Assembly (NCBI GenBank): GCA_002747135.1
Contig: PDTE01000006.1
Location: 1-64,000, forward strand
Direction of reading: 5' to 3'
Source of the DNA: Desulfobulbus propionicus
GTDB lineage: Bacteria; Desulfobacterota; Desulfobulbia; Desulfobulbales; Desulfobulbaceae
DNA: 64,000 bases
A program made the position numbers and the translations under genes. Below are positions 19,616 to 27,641 of this stretch, piece by piece (the first letter of the stretch is position 1; each line of letters begins with the position of its first letter). The notes under the pieces are model-generated. The model was not told the origin of the DNA. It did not search any database and saw only the letters and a list, made by a program, of their open reading frames with translations.

Positions 19616-19710
19616 GTAACCAGTCACGGGGTCTGTACTTTAAGTATCTTCTCTGGTTCTGACGTGAACTGGTCACGGGTGCTTCAGAACTCAGGGCTGC
19701 CTGAACATAC
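19616..19710 (-). mobile_element. family B fragment
   Basis: It starts GTAACCAGTCACGGGGTCTG and includes the GAACTGGTCACGGGTGCTTC word of family B, then decays. It sits between def and fmt. Confidence 0.55.
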
Positions 19711-19734
19711 AGGCGATAAGGGCGAAAAGCCTGG

Positions 19735-20253
19735 TCATGCCGGCATCTTTTGCTGTTTAAGGATCTTTTTCAGCTTTTTTTTGTAGAGTCCCCGCTTCAG
19801 GGAAGAGAGCCTGTCAATAAACAGGGTTCCGTTGAGATGATCAACTTCATGTTGAATGATCCGGGCAAAACGGTCCTGGGCATCAAACTCCAGATGGTTG
19901 CCCTCAATATCCTGAGCCTGGACATGTATCTTTTTAAACCGGGTAACCTTTGCCTGACACTCAATGACACTCAGGCATCCTTCTTCATCAATTATAGCCC
20001 CTTCTCCAGCCGAGATAACAGGGTTAACAAGGGAAATAAATTTTTTTTCTTCCTGGTTTTCCGACTGATTAATAACAACCACCTGAAGGGCTACGGCAAC
20101 CTGATTAGCTGCCAGCCCAACTCCAGGAGCTGCAAACATTGTTTCGCCCATATCAAGGACGAGTTGTTTTAATTCATCATCAAAGGCCGTAACTCTCCGG
20201 GACACTTTACGCAATACCGGATGAGGATAAGTAATGATTTCTCGCAGAGCCAT
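19735..20253 (-). CDS. def: peptide deformylase
   Basis: Removes the N-formyl group from new proteins; a metalloenzyme. It is 172 residues. All three motifs are present: GVGLAANQVA (45-54), EEGCLSV (91-97, metal ligand C93... in this count) and QHEVDHLNG (134-142, with H135, E136 and H139). It is partnered with fmt downstream, which adds the group that this enzyme removes. Confidence 0.97.
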   Translation of the reverse strand: MALREIITYPHPVLRKVSRRVTAFDDELKQLVLDMGETMFAAPGVGLAANQVAVALQVVVINQSENQEEKKFISLVNPVISAGEGAIIDEEGCLSVIECQAKVTRFKKIHVQAQDIEGNHLEFDAQDRFARIIQHEVDHLNGTLFIDRLSSLKRGLYKKKLKKILKQQKMPA

Positions 20254-20329
20254 AATAGTATTTTTTCCACCCTATGTCTGAGTGCATCCAGCGAATAACA
20301 CGATACTTTAACACAACACGAATTACGCG

Positions 20330-20470
20330 CGGAGCAGGCCTCACCCTGGTTTCACTTTCTTCAAATCTGGACCTGTTTTCAAGCCGCCCGTCTCTGGACA
20401 GGACACTCGCTTTAACCCCTTTATGCGACCAGTCGTGCTTGCCTGAAGATGAGTGAACTGGGAGCAGGCA
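20330..20470 (-). mobile_element. degenerate family A fragment
   Basis: It contains CACCCTGGTTTCAC (tail) and CTTTATGCGACCAGTCGTGC (core) in reverse order and ends GGGAGCAGGC. Ends are lost. It lies upstream of def. Confidence 0.5.
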
Positions 20471-20504
20471 GCAAAATAGTTTGATCAGCGTTGTCTGTAT
20501 CTTC

Positions 20505-20627
20505 TTATATGTAATTCTTTTTCTGGTACCTGTAAAGCTCGGAGCTGTAAGCGATACAGGTATGGCAACAGAGCGGCTTGTCTTCCTTGTCTTTTTTGTG
20601 TAGGGTTACGAGCACCTTATGGCTCAT
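20505..20627 (-). CDS. possible 40-residue Cys-containing protein
   Basis: A short open frame from ATG 20627 to TAA at 20505. It is lysine-rich at the start, has a CCHTC cluster at residues 20-24 and ends YRYQKKNYI. Its composition (K, H, D, E and Y rich) looks more protein-like than the shadow frames here. No Shine-Dalgarno sequence is visible. It is divergent from the YkgJ-type gene, whose start is 17 bp away. Not recognised. Confidence 0.35.
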   Translation of the reverse strand: MSHKVLVTLHKKDKEDKPLCCHTCIAYSSELYRYQKKNYI

Positions 20628-20644
20628 TTTGAGGAAAAACGCTG

Positions 20645-21520
20645 GTGACAAAGCAGGTACAGAAAACACAGCTAAAAAAGGGGACAGTCCTGTTACAGCA
20701 GCCTGTGCTCCCGTTGCTGTCTATGGTTGAATTTTTTTTACTTACAGGGGACTTTTCTTCTGTGATGCAGGTGATTAATGAACTGCCTGCCCCCATTGAG
20801 ACCGATTATACCTGTTATGATATGCCAGCAGAACTTATTGTCCCGTATATAGAATACCTGCAGGAGGTGTTTGAGAAACCCGTTGCAGAGCCGGCGTTCT
20901 CTGTCATTACTCCGGAAGGAAAAGAGCTGGACAGCTGGACAGCACGCCTGTCCATGATGAGACAGCACGTGCTTACTGCTGAATTAGAACAGATAAACAG
21001 TAAAATGTGTACCCCTTGCGATTGCAGGCTCTGCTGCGTTGGGCCAGATGAGGAGATGAAGCAGGCTTTTTTTGAAATTCCTCTTGCAGAGAAGGAAACA
21101 GAACTGTTTCCAGTCGAAAAAATTAGTACGCCTGAGTCTGTTAGCACAGCAGCCATGAATGAACCGGCTCTGGAGTGTGATGGTTTCCCGTTTTACGCCA
21201 GAGAACATCCCGTTTGTATTTGTTGGCATAACGGCTGGAGCCTGATCCTTCCCAAAAAAGCGTCATGCCCGAATCTGGAGCCTGAATCGGGACGCTGTTT
21301 AGTGTATGCTGACCGGCCAGCCGTTTGCCGCAGACCCCAGATTTTTCCCTATATTCTTGAACCTGTGGCCGGCAGGCTGGCCGACAAGCCTGTCTATCGC
21401 TTACGCCAGTCAGTGCTTGCTGTCATAGATTGTCCGTATGTGTCTCTTTTGCAGAGTGAAATCGCAGCCTATGCTGCGGCCTGTGAATTAGACATAGTTT
21501 TTAGTCGCAACAAGGAATAA
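20645..21520 (+). CDS. YkgJ-type cysteine-cluster protein
   Basis: A 291-residue soluble protein with two cysteine clusters typical of the YkgJ (Fe-S or zinc cysteine cluster) group. The first, near residues 120-132, reads CTPCDCRLCC. The second reads CPNLEPESGRCLVYADRPAV followed by CRRPQ, with a final cysteine in VIDCPY. The first 110 residues are an extra N-terminal region. The biochemical role of the family is not established. It starts at GTG 20645 with GAGG upstream. plsY follows after six bases, so the two are co-transcribed. Confidence 0.75.
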   Translation: MTKQVQKTQLKKGTVLLQQPVLPLLSMVEFFLLTGDFSSVMQVINELPAPIETDYTCYDMPAELIVPYIEYLQEVFEKPVAEPAFSVITPEGKELDSWTARLSMMRQHVLTAELEQINSKMCTPCDCRLCCVGPDEEMKQAFFEIPLAEKETELFPVEKISTPESVSTAAMNEPALECDGFPFYAREHPVCICWHNGWSLILPKKASCPNLEPESGRCLVYADRPAVCRRPQIFPYILEPVAGRLADKPVYRLRQSVLAVIDCPYVSLLQSEIAAYAAACELDIVFSRNKE

Positions 21521-21526
21521 ATCTAT

Positions 21527-22123
21527 ATGTTTTGGTTGTCTTTTTTCTGTATACTTATGTCATATACGTTGGGGGCTGTCCCTTTTGGTATCCTGGTGAC
21601 ACGCCATTCAGGAATCGATATCAGGACAGGGGGAAGTGGAAATATCGGAGCAACCAATGTCGCCAGGCTTCTTGGGAAAAAATGGGGTTTGTTGACCCTT
21701 TTTCTGGATATAGCCAAAGGGTACTTCCCTCTTTTTGTCTGTGCTGTCCTTGTCCGTGAACATGCCCCTGTTGTTGTCGCCTTATGCGGCTGTGCCACTG
21801 TTCTGGGGCATATGTATTCCATGTTTCTTGGCTTTAAGGGAGGAAAGGGTGTGGCAACGGCACTGGGTGTATTTTTCTATCTCTCTCTTCCGGCTGTTAT
21901 AGCATGTCTGGCGATATTTGTTGCAGTGGTTGCCTTTTCCGGCTTTGTCTCGCTTGGCTCACTTGCAGGTTCCGCCTCCATGATAGTCATTTTACTCGTG
22001 ATGCAGGAACCTGTTTGGAAAATTGGACTGGCAGTTTTTATAGTGGCAATGATCTGGATGAAGCATTATCAGAATATACAAAGGTTGTTGAGTGGAACAG
22101 AGAAAAGCTGGAAAAAGCGGTAA
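21527..22123 (+). CDS. plsY: glycerol-3-phosphate acyltransferase PlsY
   Basis: Integral membrane enzyme that moves the acyl group from acyl-phosphate to glycerol 3-phosphate, the first step of phospholipid synthesis in this pathway. It is 198 residues with about five hydrophobic segments. Conserved cytoplasmic motifs are all visible: GSGNIGATNVAR (36-47), GFKGGKGVAT (103-112) and the late KHYQNIQRLLSG. It follows the YkgJ-type gene by six bases. The lysophospholipid acyltransferase that would act next (plsC) is at 35372. Confidence 0.96.
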   Translation: MFWLSFFCILMSYTLGAVPFGILVTRHSGIDIRTGGSGNIGATNVARLLGKKWGLLTLFLDIAKGYFPLFVCAVLVREHAPVVVALCGCATVLGHMYSMFLGFKGGKGVATALGVFFYLSLPAVIACLAIFVAVVAFSGFVSLGSLAGSASMIVILLVMQEPVWKIGLAVFIVAMIWMKHYQNIQRLLSGTEKSWKKR

Positions 22124-22125
22124 TC

Positions 22126-22203
22126 GTTGATCAATTACACGTGATCAGGTTACATCCAGAGTACCGTATGAATGGTTACAGAGCAGCGTTGACAGGACAC
22201 TAG
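22126..22203. mobile_element. mixed B and C remnants
   Basis: B-like words (GATCAATTACACGTGATCAG, AATGGTTAC) run into the right end of family C (CAGCGTTGACAGGACACTAG). Confidence 0.5.
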
Positions 22204-22243
22204 GGTATACCAGAAGTACTATAACAAAAAACGTGATTGACAG

Positions 22244-22573
22244 ATGAACAGAAAATACTGGCAACAAGTGCAAAGAGCTAAAAATATTCTCTGCCTTGGC
22301 GAAGATGCTACATTGTCAGAAATCAAGCAAGCTTATCATGCCCTGTCCAAGAAGTATCATCCAGATCGTGTGAGCCGAGGTGATGGTGACCGGGAAGGCG
22401 AGCAGATGTATCACTTGACCGAGGCCTATGAACTGCTCATGAAGTATTGTACTCAATATCGCTTTCCTCTTGAACCTCCTGAAAATGAGCCCCTGGAGAT
22501 TTATGACCCTGAAGAATGGTGGAAGGCCCGGTTCGGAGAGGAGCCTGTCTGGGGCAAAAAGACAACCAGGTGA
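22244..22573 (+). CDS. J-domain protein
   Basis: A 109-residue protein with an N-terminal J domain. The HPD triad at residues 39-41, in KKYHPDRVS, is needed to stimulate the ATPase of an Hsp70 (DnaK). Helix II and III pattern is present (LSEIKQAYHALSKKYHP, then MYHLTEAYELLMKY). The short C-terminal part (YDPEEWWKARFGEE) is acidic and aromatic. It lacks the G/F and zinc regions of DnaJ, so it is a type III co-chaperone with an unknown client. A family C copy begins soon after the stop codon. Confidence 0.85.
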   Translation: MNRKYWQQVQRAKNILCLGEDATLSEIKQAYHALSKKYHPDRVSRGDGDREGEQMYHLTEAYELLMKYCTQYRFPLEPPENEPLEIYDPEEWWKARFGEEPVWGKKTTR

Positions 22574-22585
22574 CCAGGTGACCAG

Positions 22586-22738
22586 GTGTCCTGTCAACGC
22601 TGTTCTGTCGTATCCTGCCTTCAGCCCTTATGCAGTCTGCCCCGGGTCACACGGCACTACTGTGCAGCGCGGGACAGGGCTGCGTAAGGACAAGAAAATC
22701 CGGCGAAATATACTGACATTTCAGTGTGGACATGACAC
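22586..22738. mobile_element. family C palindromic element
   Basis: It starts GTGTCCTGTCAACGCTG, has central arms CTTATGCAGTCTGCCC and GGGCTGCGTAAG, and ends GTGTGGACATGACAC. Two copies of TGACCAGG precede it. Confidence 0.75.
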
Positions 22739-22740
22739 AA

Positions 22741-22797
22741 GGAGCAGTTACAGACATAAAGCAAATGAGACCAGGGTAGTACTTGCCTTGTGATTAC
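22741..22797 (+). mobile_element. family A tail fragment
   Basis: The sequence from GGAGCAGTTACAGAC to TGCCTTGTGATTAC matches the last 55 bp of family A. It ends 17 bp before the metF ATG. Confidence 0.65.
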
Positions 22798-22814
22798 CCG
22801 TAAAGAGAGAAGGT

Positions 22815-23687
22815 ATGCGCATCCCCGAACTTTTAAACCGTGGCGGACAATCTCTGTCGCTTGAATTTTTTCCTCCAAAAAAACAGGATGACTGGCCAGA
22901 TTTTCTTGAAACAGCAGGGCAGCTGAAAGTTTTGGCCCCATCTTTTGTCTCGGTAACCTATGGAGCAGGGGGCTCTACTCAGGATGCGACCCTGGAGATC
23001 TGCAGACAGCTGATGGATCATTGCAGCTATGAGGTAATGCCGCATTTGACCGGAGTTGCCGCAGATACTGACAAAATTGATCAGTTTTTAGCTACGCTGA
23101 AAGCGCTGGGGGTAGATAACGTTCTTGCCCTGCGGGGCGACAGGCCACAGGGATTTTCTGGAGATGACCAAGAGCTTTTTGCCCATTTTCCTCATGCTTC
23201 CGATCTGGTGTCATATGTACATAGCAGTCAGCCGGAAATGGCCGTTGGCGTTGCCGGTTTTCCTGAAGGCCATGCAGAGTGTTCATCCATTGCCAAAGAT
23301 CTGGAGGTCATGCGGGAAAAGGTTGAAAGCGGTGCCTCATTTGTGATAACCCAGCTTTATTTTGACAACAGGGTGTACTTTGATTATGTCGAGCGGCTTC
23401 GGTGTCGCGGCATCAGGTTGCCGATAATTCCTGGAATACTGCCTGTTCGCAACCTCGCTTCCTTGAGATTTATTCTGCAGCTTTGCAATGCACGGATTCC
23501 AGGACAGTTGATAAATGCTCTCCTCAAGGCAGACGAAGAGGGGGGAAGCAAAGCTGTGTACGCAACAGGAGTTTCCTATGCACGACAACAGATTAAGGAA
23601 TTGCTGCAAGGTGGTGCTCCGGGTGTTCATCTGTATACCTTGAATAAGGCGGATATGTGCCTTGAGGTGATGGCAGGGCTTTATTGA
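22815..23687 (+). CDS. metF: methylenetetrahydrofolate reductase
   Basis: A FAD enzyme that reduces 5,10-methylenetetrahydrofolate to the 5-methyl form for methionine synthesis or, in acetogenic-type metabolism, the methyl branch. It is 290 residues. Typical segments: LSLEFFPPKK (14-23), FVSVTYGAGGSTQ, PHLTGVA, DNVLALRGD, and FVITQLYFDN near 175. No MetV-type partner is adjacent. An outer-membrane efflux protein gene follows 59 bp downstream. AGAGAGAAGG lies just before the ATG. Confidence 0.95.
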   Translation: MRIPELLNRGGQSLSLEFFPPKKQDDWPDFLETAGQLKVLAPSFVSVTYGAGGSTQDATLEICRQLMDHCSYEVMPHLTGVAADTDKIDQFLATLKALGVDNVLALRGDRPQGFSGDDQELFAHFPHASDLVSYVHSSQPEMAVGVAGFPEGHAECSSIAKDLEVMREKVESGASFVITQLYFDNRVYFDYVERLRCRGIRLPIIPGILPVRNLASLRFILQLCNARIPGQLINALLKADEEGGSKAVYATGVSYARQQIKELLQGGAPGVHLYTLNKADMCLEVMAGLY

Positions 23688-23746
23688 GAGCCGGTGCATC
23701 AGCATAACAGGAGTTACTCTTCCATTATATTTTTTGAGGTGACAAA

Positions 23747-25138
23747 ATGAGAGCAGTTGTGGCGTTACTGCTGTTGAGTCTAATTGTATGCATACCCCTG
23801 GGATATGCTGAAGAGAGAGAGCAGGGTCAGCTGGATCTTGATACAGTTGAAACACTTGATCTGCACACTGCTCAGCAATATGCCCTGCAAGGTAATCCGA
23901 ATATGGCGGCAGCCCGGACCAGAATCGCCCAGGCCCGCGCCAGGATACAACAGGTGATCGCAGCCTGGTGGCCAAGTCTTGATCTGTCTGCAGCCGCAGA
24001 AAATGAGAGGGTATCAGACAATACCCATGCCTATAATTCATTGCTAGCATCACTGTATGGCGGAGAAGCTGAGCAGGATTCCAATCAGTTCAGCGCAGGT
24101 ATTCAGGCCACCTGGCTTTTGTTTGACGGGTTTGCCAGGCATTTTCAAAAACAACAGGCTGAATGTGGCGAACAGGCGTATCGCTTCGCCTTCATCAACG
24201 CCCAACGCCTGCTGGTGCAGGCGGTAGCCGAGGCATATTTTAATGCCCAGCTCGCTCAAACCAAGATTGATATCGCGCTGGCCGATAAAAAATTTTACAA
24301 GAGACAGCTGGAAGATGCGCAAAGTCGGTTTGATATAGGTGCCGGTACCTGGGGTGATGTTATTAATATCAAGGTTCAGCTTAATTCCGCTGAAACCAGT
24401 TTCATCCTCAATAAACGTGAACTGGAAGCTTCCTGCTATGGTTTGGCTGCCCTGCTTGGGGTTCCAGAAGCAAGGCTGCCAGAAAAAATGCGTTTGCAGG
24501 TCCTTGATAAGGATACAGAGATACATCCCTTTAGGGAAGACGTTGCTGCCTTGATTGATGAAGCCCTGGAATCACGCCCTGATCTCCAGCAGGCAAGGGA
24601 GCAGGCCAGGCAGGCCGAATCAGAGGTTGGGCTTGCAAAAGCTTCATTCTATCCCACCGCACAGCTTCAGGGGTATATTGCCGCTGCGCGGGGAGATGAT
24701 CCGGCCTTCACCAATGATGATTTTGGTAATCAGATTTCACTGAATATTGCCTGGAACATTTTTTCAGGTGGGGCAGACAGGGCACTTCTTGCTGAGGCAA
24801 GACAGGCAAAGCGTGAGGGACAGTATTTTTTAAACAGTCTGCGTAACCAGATAGCGTCTGAAGTGCGTCAGGGGATAGCCCGGCTGAGAGCGTTCGAAGA
24901 TCAGGTTCGTCTACAGCGAGAGACGGTCATCCTGGTTGAGGAAAACAGGGAATTGGCAAAAAATGAGTATGAAGCAGGCGAGACCTCACTTGTTCGTCTA
25001 AATGAAGCGCAACGTGATCTGACTACAACATATGGGAGGCTGGCGCAGGCTCTTGTGGGATATTTCAGGGCAAGGCAGAACCTGGACAGCGTAACTGGCC
25101 GCAATCTGTCGGGTATTGTCAGTGCAGGACAGGAGTAA
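23747..25138 (+). CDS. TolC-family outer-membrane protein
   Basis: A 463-residue outer-membrane channel protein of the TolC/OEP family. A signal peptide covers about residues 1-22. Two OEP repeats follow, near 40-230 and 245-450. The second shows RPDLQQAREQARQAESEVGL, FYPTAQLQGYIAA and a late YEAGETSLVRLNEAQRDL. Such proteins form the outer exit for RND, ABC or MFS exporters; the inner-membrane partners are not next to it. A 43-bp perfect hairpin follows one base after the stop and probably ends the transcript. Confidence 0.92.
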   Translation: MRAVVALLLLSLIVCIPLGYAEEREQGQLDLDTVETLDLHTAQQYALQGNPNMAAARTRIAQARARIQQVIAAWWPSLDLSAAAENERVSDNTHAYNSLLASLYGGEAEQDSNQFSAGIQATWLLFDGFARHFQKQQAECGEQAYRFAFINAQRLLVQAVAEAYFNAQLAQTKIDIALADKKFYKRQLEDAQSRFDIGAGTWGDVINIKVQLNSAETSFILNKRELEASCYGLAALLGVPEARLPEKMRLQVLDKDTEIHPFREDVAALIDEALESRPDLQQAREQARQAESEVGLAKASFYPTAQLQGYIAAARGDDPAFTNDDFGNQISLNIAWNIFSGGADRALLAEARQAKREGQYFLNSLRNQIASEVRQGIARLRAFEDQVRLQRETVILVEENRELAKNEYEAGETSLVRLNEAQRDLTTTYGRLAQALVGYFRARQNLDSVTGRNLSGIVSAGQE

Positions 25139-25139
25139 C

Positions 25140-25182
25140 GTAACTGATCACGGGCACTTCATCTTTGCCCGTGATCAGTTAC
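25140..25182. terminator. minimal family B hairpin, likely terminator
   Basis: A perfect inverted repeat: GTAACTGATCACGGGCA, a nine-base loop, then TGCCCGTGATCAGTTAC. It is a family B element reduced to its outer arms. It sits between two convergent genes. No T-run follows, so terminator action is inferred. Confidence 0.6.
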
Positions 25183-25231
25183 TGACTTACCAAAAATTAC
25201 CGAACCTGGCACCGCCTGCGTTGATGAGAAA

Positions 25232-25303
25232 TCCGGGCAAGCTGAAGGCGGCTACAGGCGTAAATAAGTGAAACCAGAGGACACATGCCACACGAGGTGT
25301 TAC
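25232..25303 (+). mobile_element. family A tail fragment
   Basis: It runs from GGGCAAGCTGAAGGCGGC to CACGAGGTGTTAC, the last part of a family A (A2) copy. A family D word (GAGAAATCCGGGC) precedes it. Confidence 0.55.
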
Positions 25304-25321
25304 CCTTATGCAGGGCAATTT

Positions 25322-25816
25322 TTACCTGCTGCGTAATTTTTTGAAGTCCGAATCCGTAATTTCAGGTGTTCCATGACCTGCAAACTGCACCACCCCCTTA
25401 CTGTCGGCAACAATAATGGTAGGTACCCCAATTACTTTGTACTTATTCGTTATCGCCTGTTTTGTATCAAATATCACCGGATAGTTAATTTTGTTTTTTT
25501 TGATAAATGAAGCCGCTCTTTTCTTTGAGTCATTAACACCAATATTAATCGCTATAAACTCCATTCCCTTTTTTTGAAATTGTGCCACCAGCTTGTTCAC
25601 TTTAGGAACTTCAGTTATACAGTTCGGACACCATGATGCCCAAAAAACAAGCATTATTGGCTTCTTACCGATATATCGGGAAAGATCATAAGTATTTCCT
25701 TCCATGTTTTCTGCTGAAAAATAAGGGAGCTGGTCGCCAGGCTGCACAGCAAAAGAAGTCATGGGCACCAGGCAGATGAAGAGTGTAAGGATAGCAAGGT
25801 TTCTAAATAGATTCAT
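25322..25816 (-). CDS. TlpA-type thioredoxin-fold protein
   Basis: An exported thioredoxin-fold protein of 164 residues. The leader is at 1-23. The redox motif is WCPNC (C63, C66) in FWASWCPNCITEVP. The fold continues through FIAINIGVNDSKKRAA, YPVIFDTKQAIT and a cis-proline in VIGVPTIIVAD. Such proteins reduce periplasmic disulfides, often for cytochrome c maturation. ccdA lies 55 bp upstream on the same strand and would supply electrons, so the pair forms a thiol-redox module. Confidence 0.92.
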   Translation of the reverse strand: MNLFRNLAILTLFICLVPMTSFAVQPGDQLPYFSAENMEGNTYDLSRYIGKKPIMLVFWASWCPNCITEVPKVNKLVAQFQKKGMEFIAINIGVNDSKKRAASFIKKNKINYPVIFDTKQAITNKYKVIGVPTIIVADSKGVVQFAGHGTPEITDSDFKKLRSR

Positions 25817-25871
25817 TTTTTTCCCGTAAGAAGTGCAGGCATTACCTGCTTTAACTGTCTGCGTCTTATTG

Positions 25872-26570
25872 CTATATAATAAATGTTCCCGCTTTATAAA
25901 AGAAATATTCAGCCAGAATAATCATAAAAAAGCCCATGCCCTGCTTGATTCGTGTCATCCAATTTCCGGATCGGGGCAAAGCAGTCAGAAAACCTGAAAA
26001 AGTACCGACTGCTATCAATATAGTTCCCATGCCAAATGAAAAAAGAAAAAGCATGAGTCCGCCAAGCAGCAACGCCCCTGAAGTCGCCACATAAGCGAGC
26101 AAGACACCTAATACCGGTGCTGTGCATGGACCGGCAATGAACGCTGATAAAATCCCGGCCACAAATACACCGGTAAGCCCTGCTTTTTTTGTTGTCAAGC
26201 GGTGCGAAAATGAAGGCAGCGCAAAGACGTCGAGCATGGCCAGCGCAAAAACGAGCATACAGTTACCGATAATGAGGTAAGTTAACGGGTTACTGTTAAT
26301 GGCGCCAAAAAAATGACCGGTTGCTGCGGCAAAGACACCGAGCCCGGCATAAGCGATGGCCATACCGCAAACATAGGTCAGGGAAAGGAGGAAGCCCCGT
26401 TTTTTTGAACCGCCTATGTTGGAGTGCCCTACAATACCTGCTGTCACAGGAATCATAGGGTATACACACGGAGTCAGGCTGGTCAAAACACCGCCGGCAT
26501 AGGCGATGATGGAGCTGAGCAGCAATGAAGTCTGCAAGGCGGTTTCAAGCTGGCTTATAAGTTGGTCCAT
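25872..26570 (-). CDS. CcdA/DsbD-type membrane thiol transporter
   Basis: An integral membrane protein of 232 residues with about six hydrophobic segments, of the CcdA/DsbD-beta family that carries electrons from cytoplasmic thioredoxin to the periplasm. The two redox cysteines are C35 in LTSLTPCVYPMIP and C149 in FIAGPCTAPVLG, each followed by the family proline pattern. It precedes the TlpA-type gene. It is a short CcdA form lacking DsbD alpha and gamma domains; the adjacent TlpA protein can serve as the receiving domain. Confidence 0.93.
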   Translation of the reverse strand: MDQLISQLETALQTSLLLSSIIAYAGGVLTSLTPCVYPMIPVTAGIVGHSNIGGSKKRGFLLSLTYVCGMAIAYAGLGVFAAATGHFFGAINSNPLTYLIIGNCMLVFALAMLDVFALPSFSHRLTTKKAGLTGVFVAGILSAFIAGPCTAPVLGVLLAYVATSGALLLGGLMLFLFSFGMGTILIAVGTFSGFLTALPRSGNWMTRIKQGMGFFMIILAEYFFYKAGTFII

Positions 26571-26642
26571 AGAGATATCTTGTGTAGAGCAGGGTGTGGA
26601 AAAGTATACTGAGATTTTTAAGGCCAGTTTTTTTTAAAATAT

Positions 26643-26800
26643 GTAACTCCTCACAGCTCACCCCTCTTTGAACGATCACGACCCGCCGCATAGAGGGGCT
26701 ATAGCTGCCAATCGTGCTTGTCCAGATAGGGTCAACCTGAGAGCAGTTACACGTTTGAGGCAGGTACAATCAGAGCGTTACCCATCCAGTGAGTAGTTAC
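26643..26800 (+). mobile_element. family A element
   Basis: Full-length copy, GTAACTCCTCACAGCTC to GTGAGTAGTTAC, with perfect 8-bp flanking repeats TAAAATAT (26635-26642 and 26801-26808). Confidence 0.93.
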
Positions 26801-26857
26801 TAAAATATTTTCCTCTTTCTCCCTTTCTCAAGGTAGACAAAATGTTCAAAGCCGGGC

Positions 26858-27024
26858 TAGTGTCCTGTCAACGCTGCCCTGTCGTATCCTGCTTGTCTTT
26901 TTCAGCCCTTATGCAGCCTTGCCCTGGGTCACATGGCACTACTATGCAGCGCAAGGACAAGGCTGCATAAGAACAAAAAAATCCGGCGTAATATACTGAC
27001 ATTTCAGCGTTGACATAACCCTAG
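26858..27024. mobile_element. family C palindromic element
   Basis: It starts CTAGTGTCCTGTCAACGCTG and ends CAGCGTTGACATAACCCTAG. The inner arms CTTATGCAGCCTTG and CAAGGCTGCATAAG pair perfectly. Its last CTAG contains the yqaA stop codon. Confidence 0.8.
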
Positions 27025-27641
27025 AGCACAAGTTTAACCACGACAAATCCGCCTATCAGCAGAAGGAAAAAGGCAACAGAGAGAATATTGAAGTATTTGT
27101 TGATAAACGACTGCACTGACGCGCCAAATTTGTATATGAGCCCTGCAACCAGAAAAAAACGAGCACCTCTGGCTGCAATGGAGACCAGGAAAAAGGTGAG
27201 GAAATTGATGTGAAAAGCGCCGGAGGTGATAGTAAAAAGCTTATAGGGAAGAGGGGTGAAGGCGGCCGCACCGATTGCCAGAGCGTCATATTGTTGATAG
27301 AGAGCCTGGACAGTACCATATTTTTCGTGGAGATCGTACATGTCAAGGATGGGCTGGCCAACCGTATCCATGAAGCCCAGTCCCAGGCCATAGCCAATGG
27401 CCCCGCCGATTACAGAGCCTGCTGTGCAGATGAAGGCATATTTTAAAGATTTTTGAGGAGAGGCGATGCACAGGGCAAGGAGAAAGACATCGGGAGGGAT
27501 GGGGAAAAAAGAGGATTCCGCCACTGCTGTCAGAAAGAGAACCCAAATGCCTGCCGGGGTCTGAATCCATTCCATGCAGCGGGTGTACAACTGCTGGAGA
27601 AGAGACATCTTTTTTTCAGGTGTATCAGTCACTCCAGGCAT
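27021..27641 (-). CDS. YqaA/DedA-like (VTT domain) membrane protein
   Basis: A 206-residue membrane protein of the VTT (SNARE-associated, DedA/YqaA) family, some of whose members move lipids across the membrane. Motifs: SSFFPIPPDVFLLAL near 43-57, GSVIGGAIGYGLG, the arginine-bearing SIAARGARFFLVAGLIY, and a hydrophobic C terminus. It overlaps pcm by 17 bp; GGAG lies three bases before the chosen ATG inside pcm, and ATG 27608 is the alternative. The TAG stop lies in the terminal CTAG of a family C element, so its 3' end may be element-derived. Confidence 0.88.
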   Translation of the reverse strand: MPGVTDTPEKKMSLLQQLYTRCMEWIQTPAGIWVLFLTAVAESSFFPIPPDVFLLALCIASPQKSLKYAFICTAGSVIGGAIGYGLGLGFMDTVGQPILDMYDLHEKYGTVQALYQQYDALAIGAAAFTPLPYKLFTITSGAFHINFLTFFLVSIAARGARFFLVAGLIYKFGASVQSFINKYFNILSVAFFLLLIGGFVVVKLVL

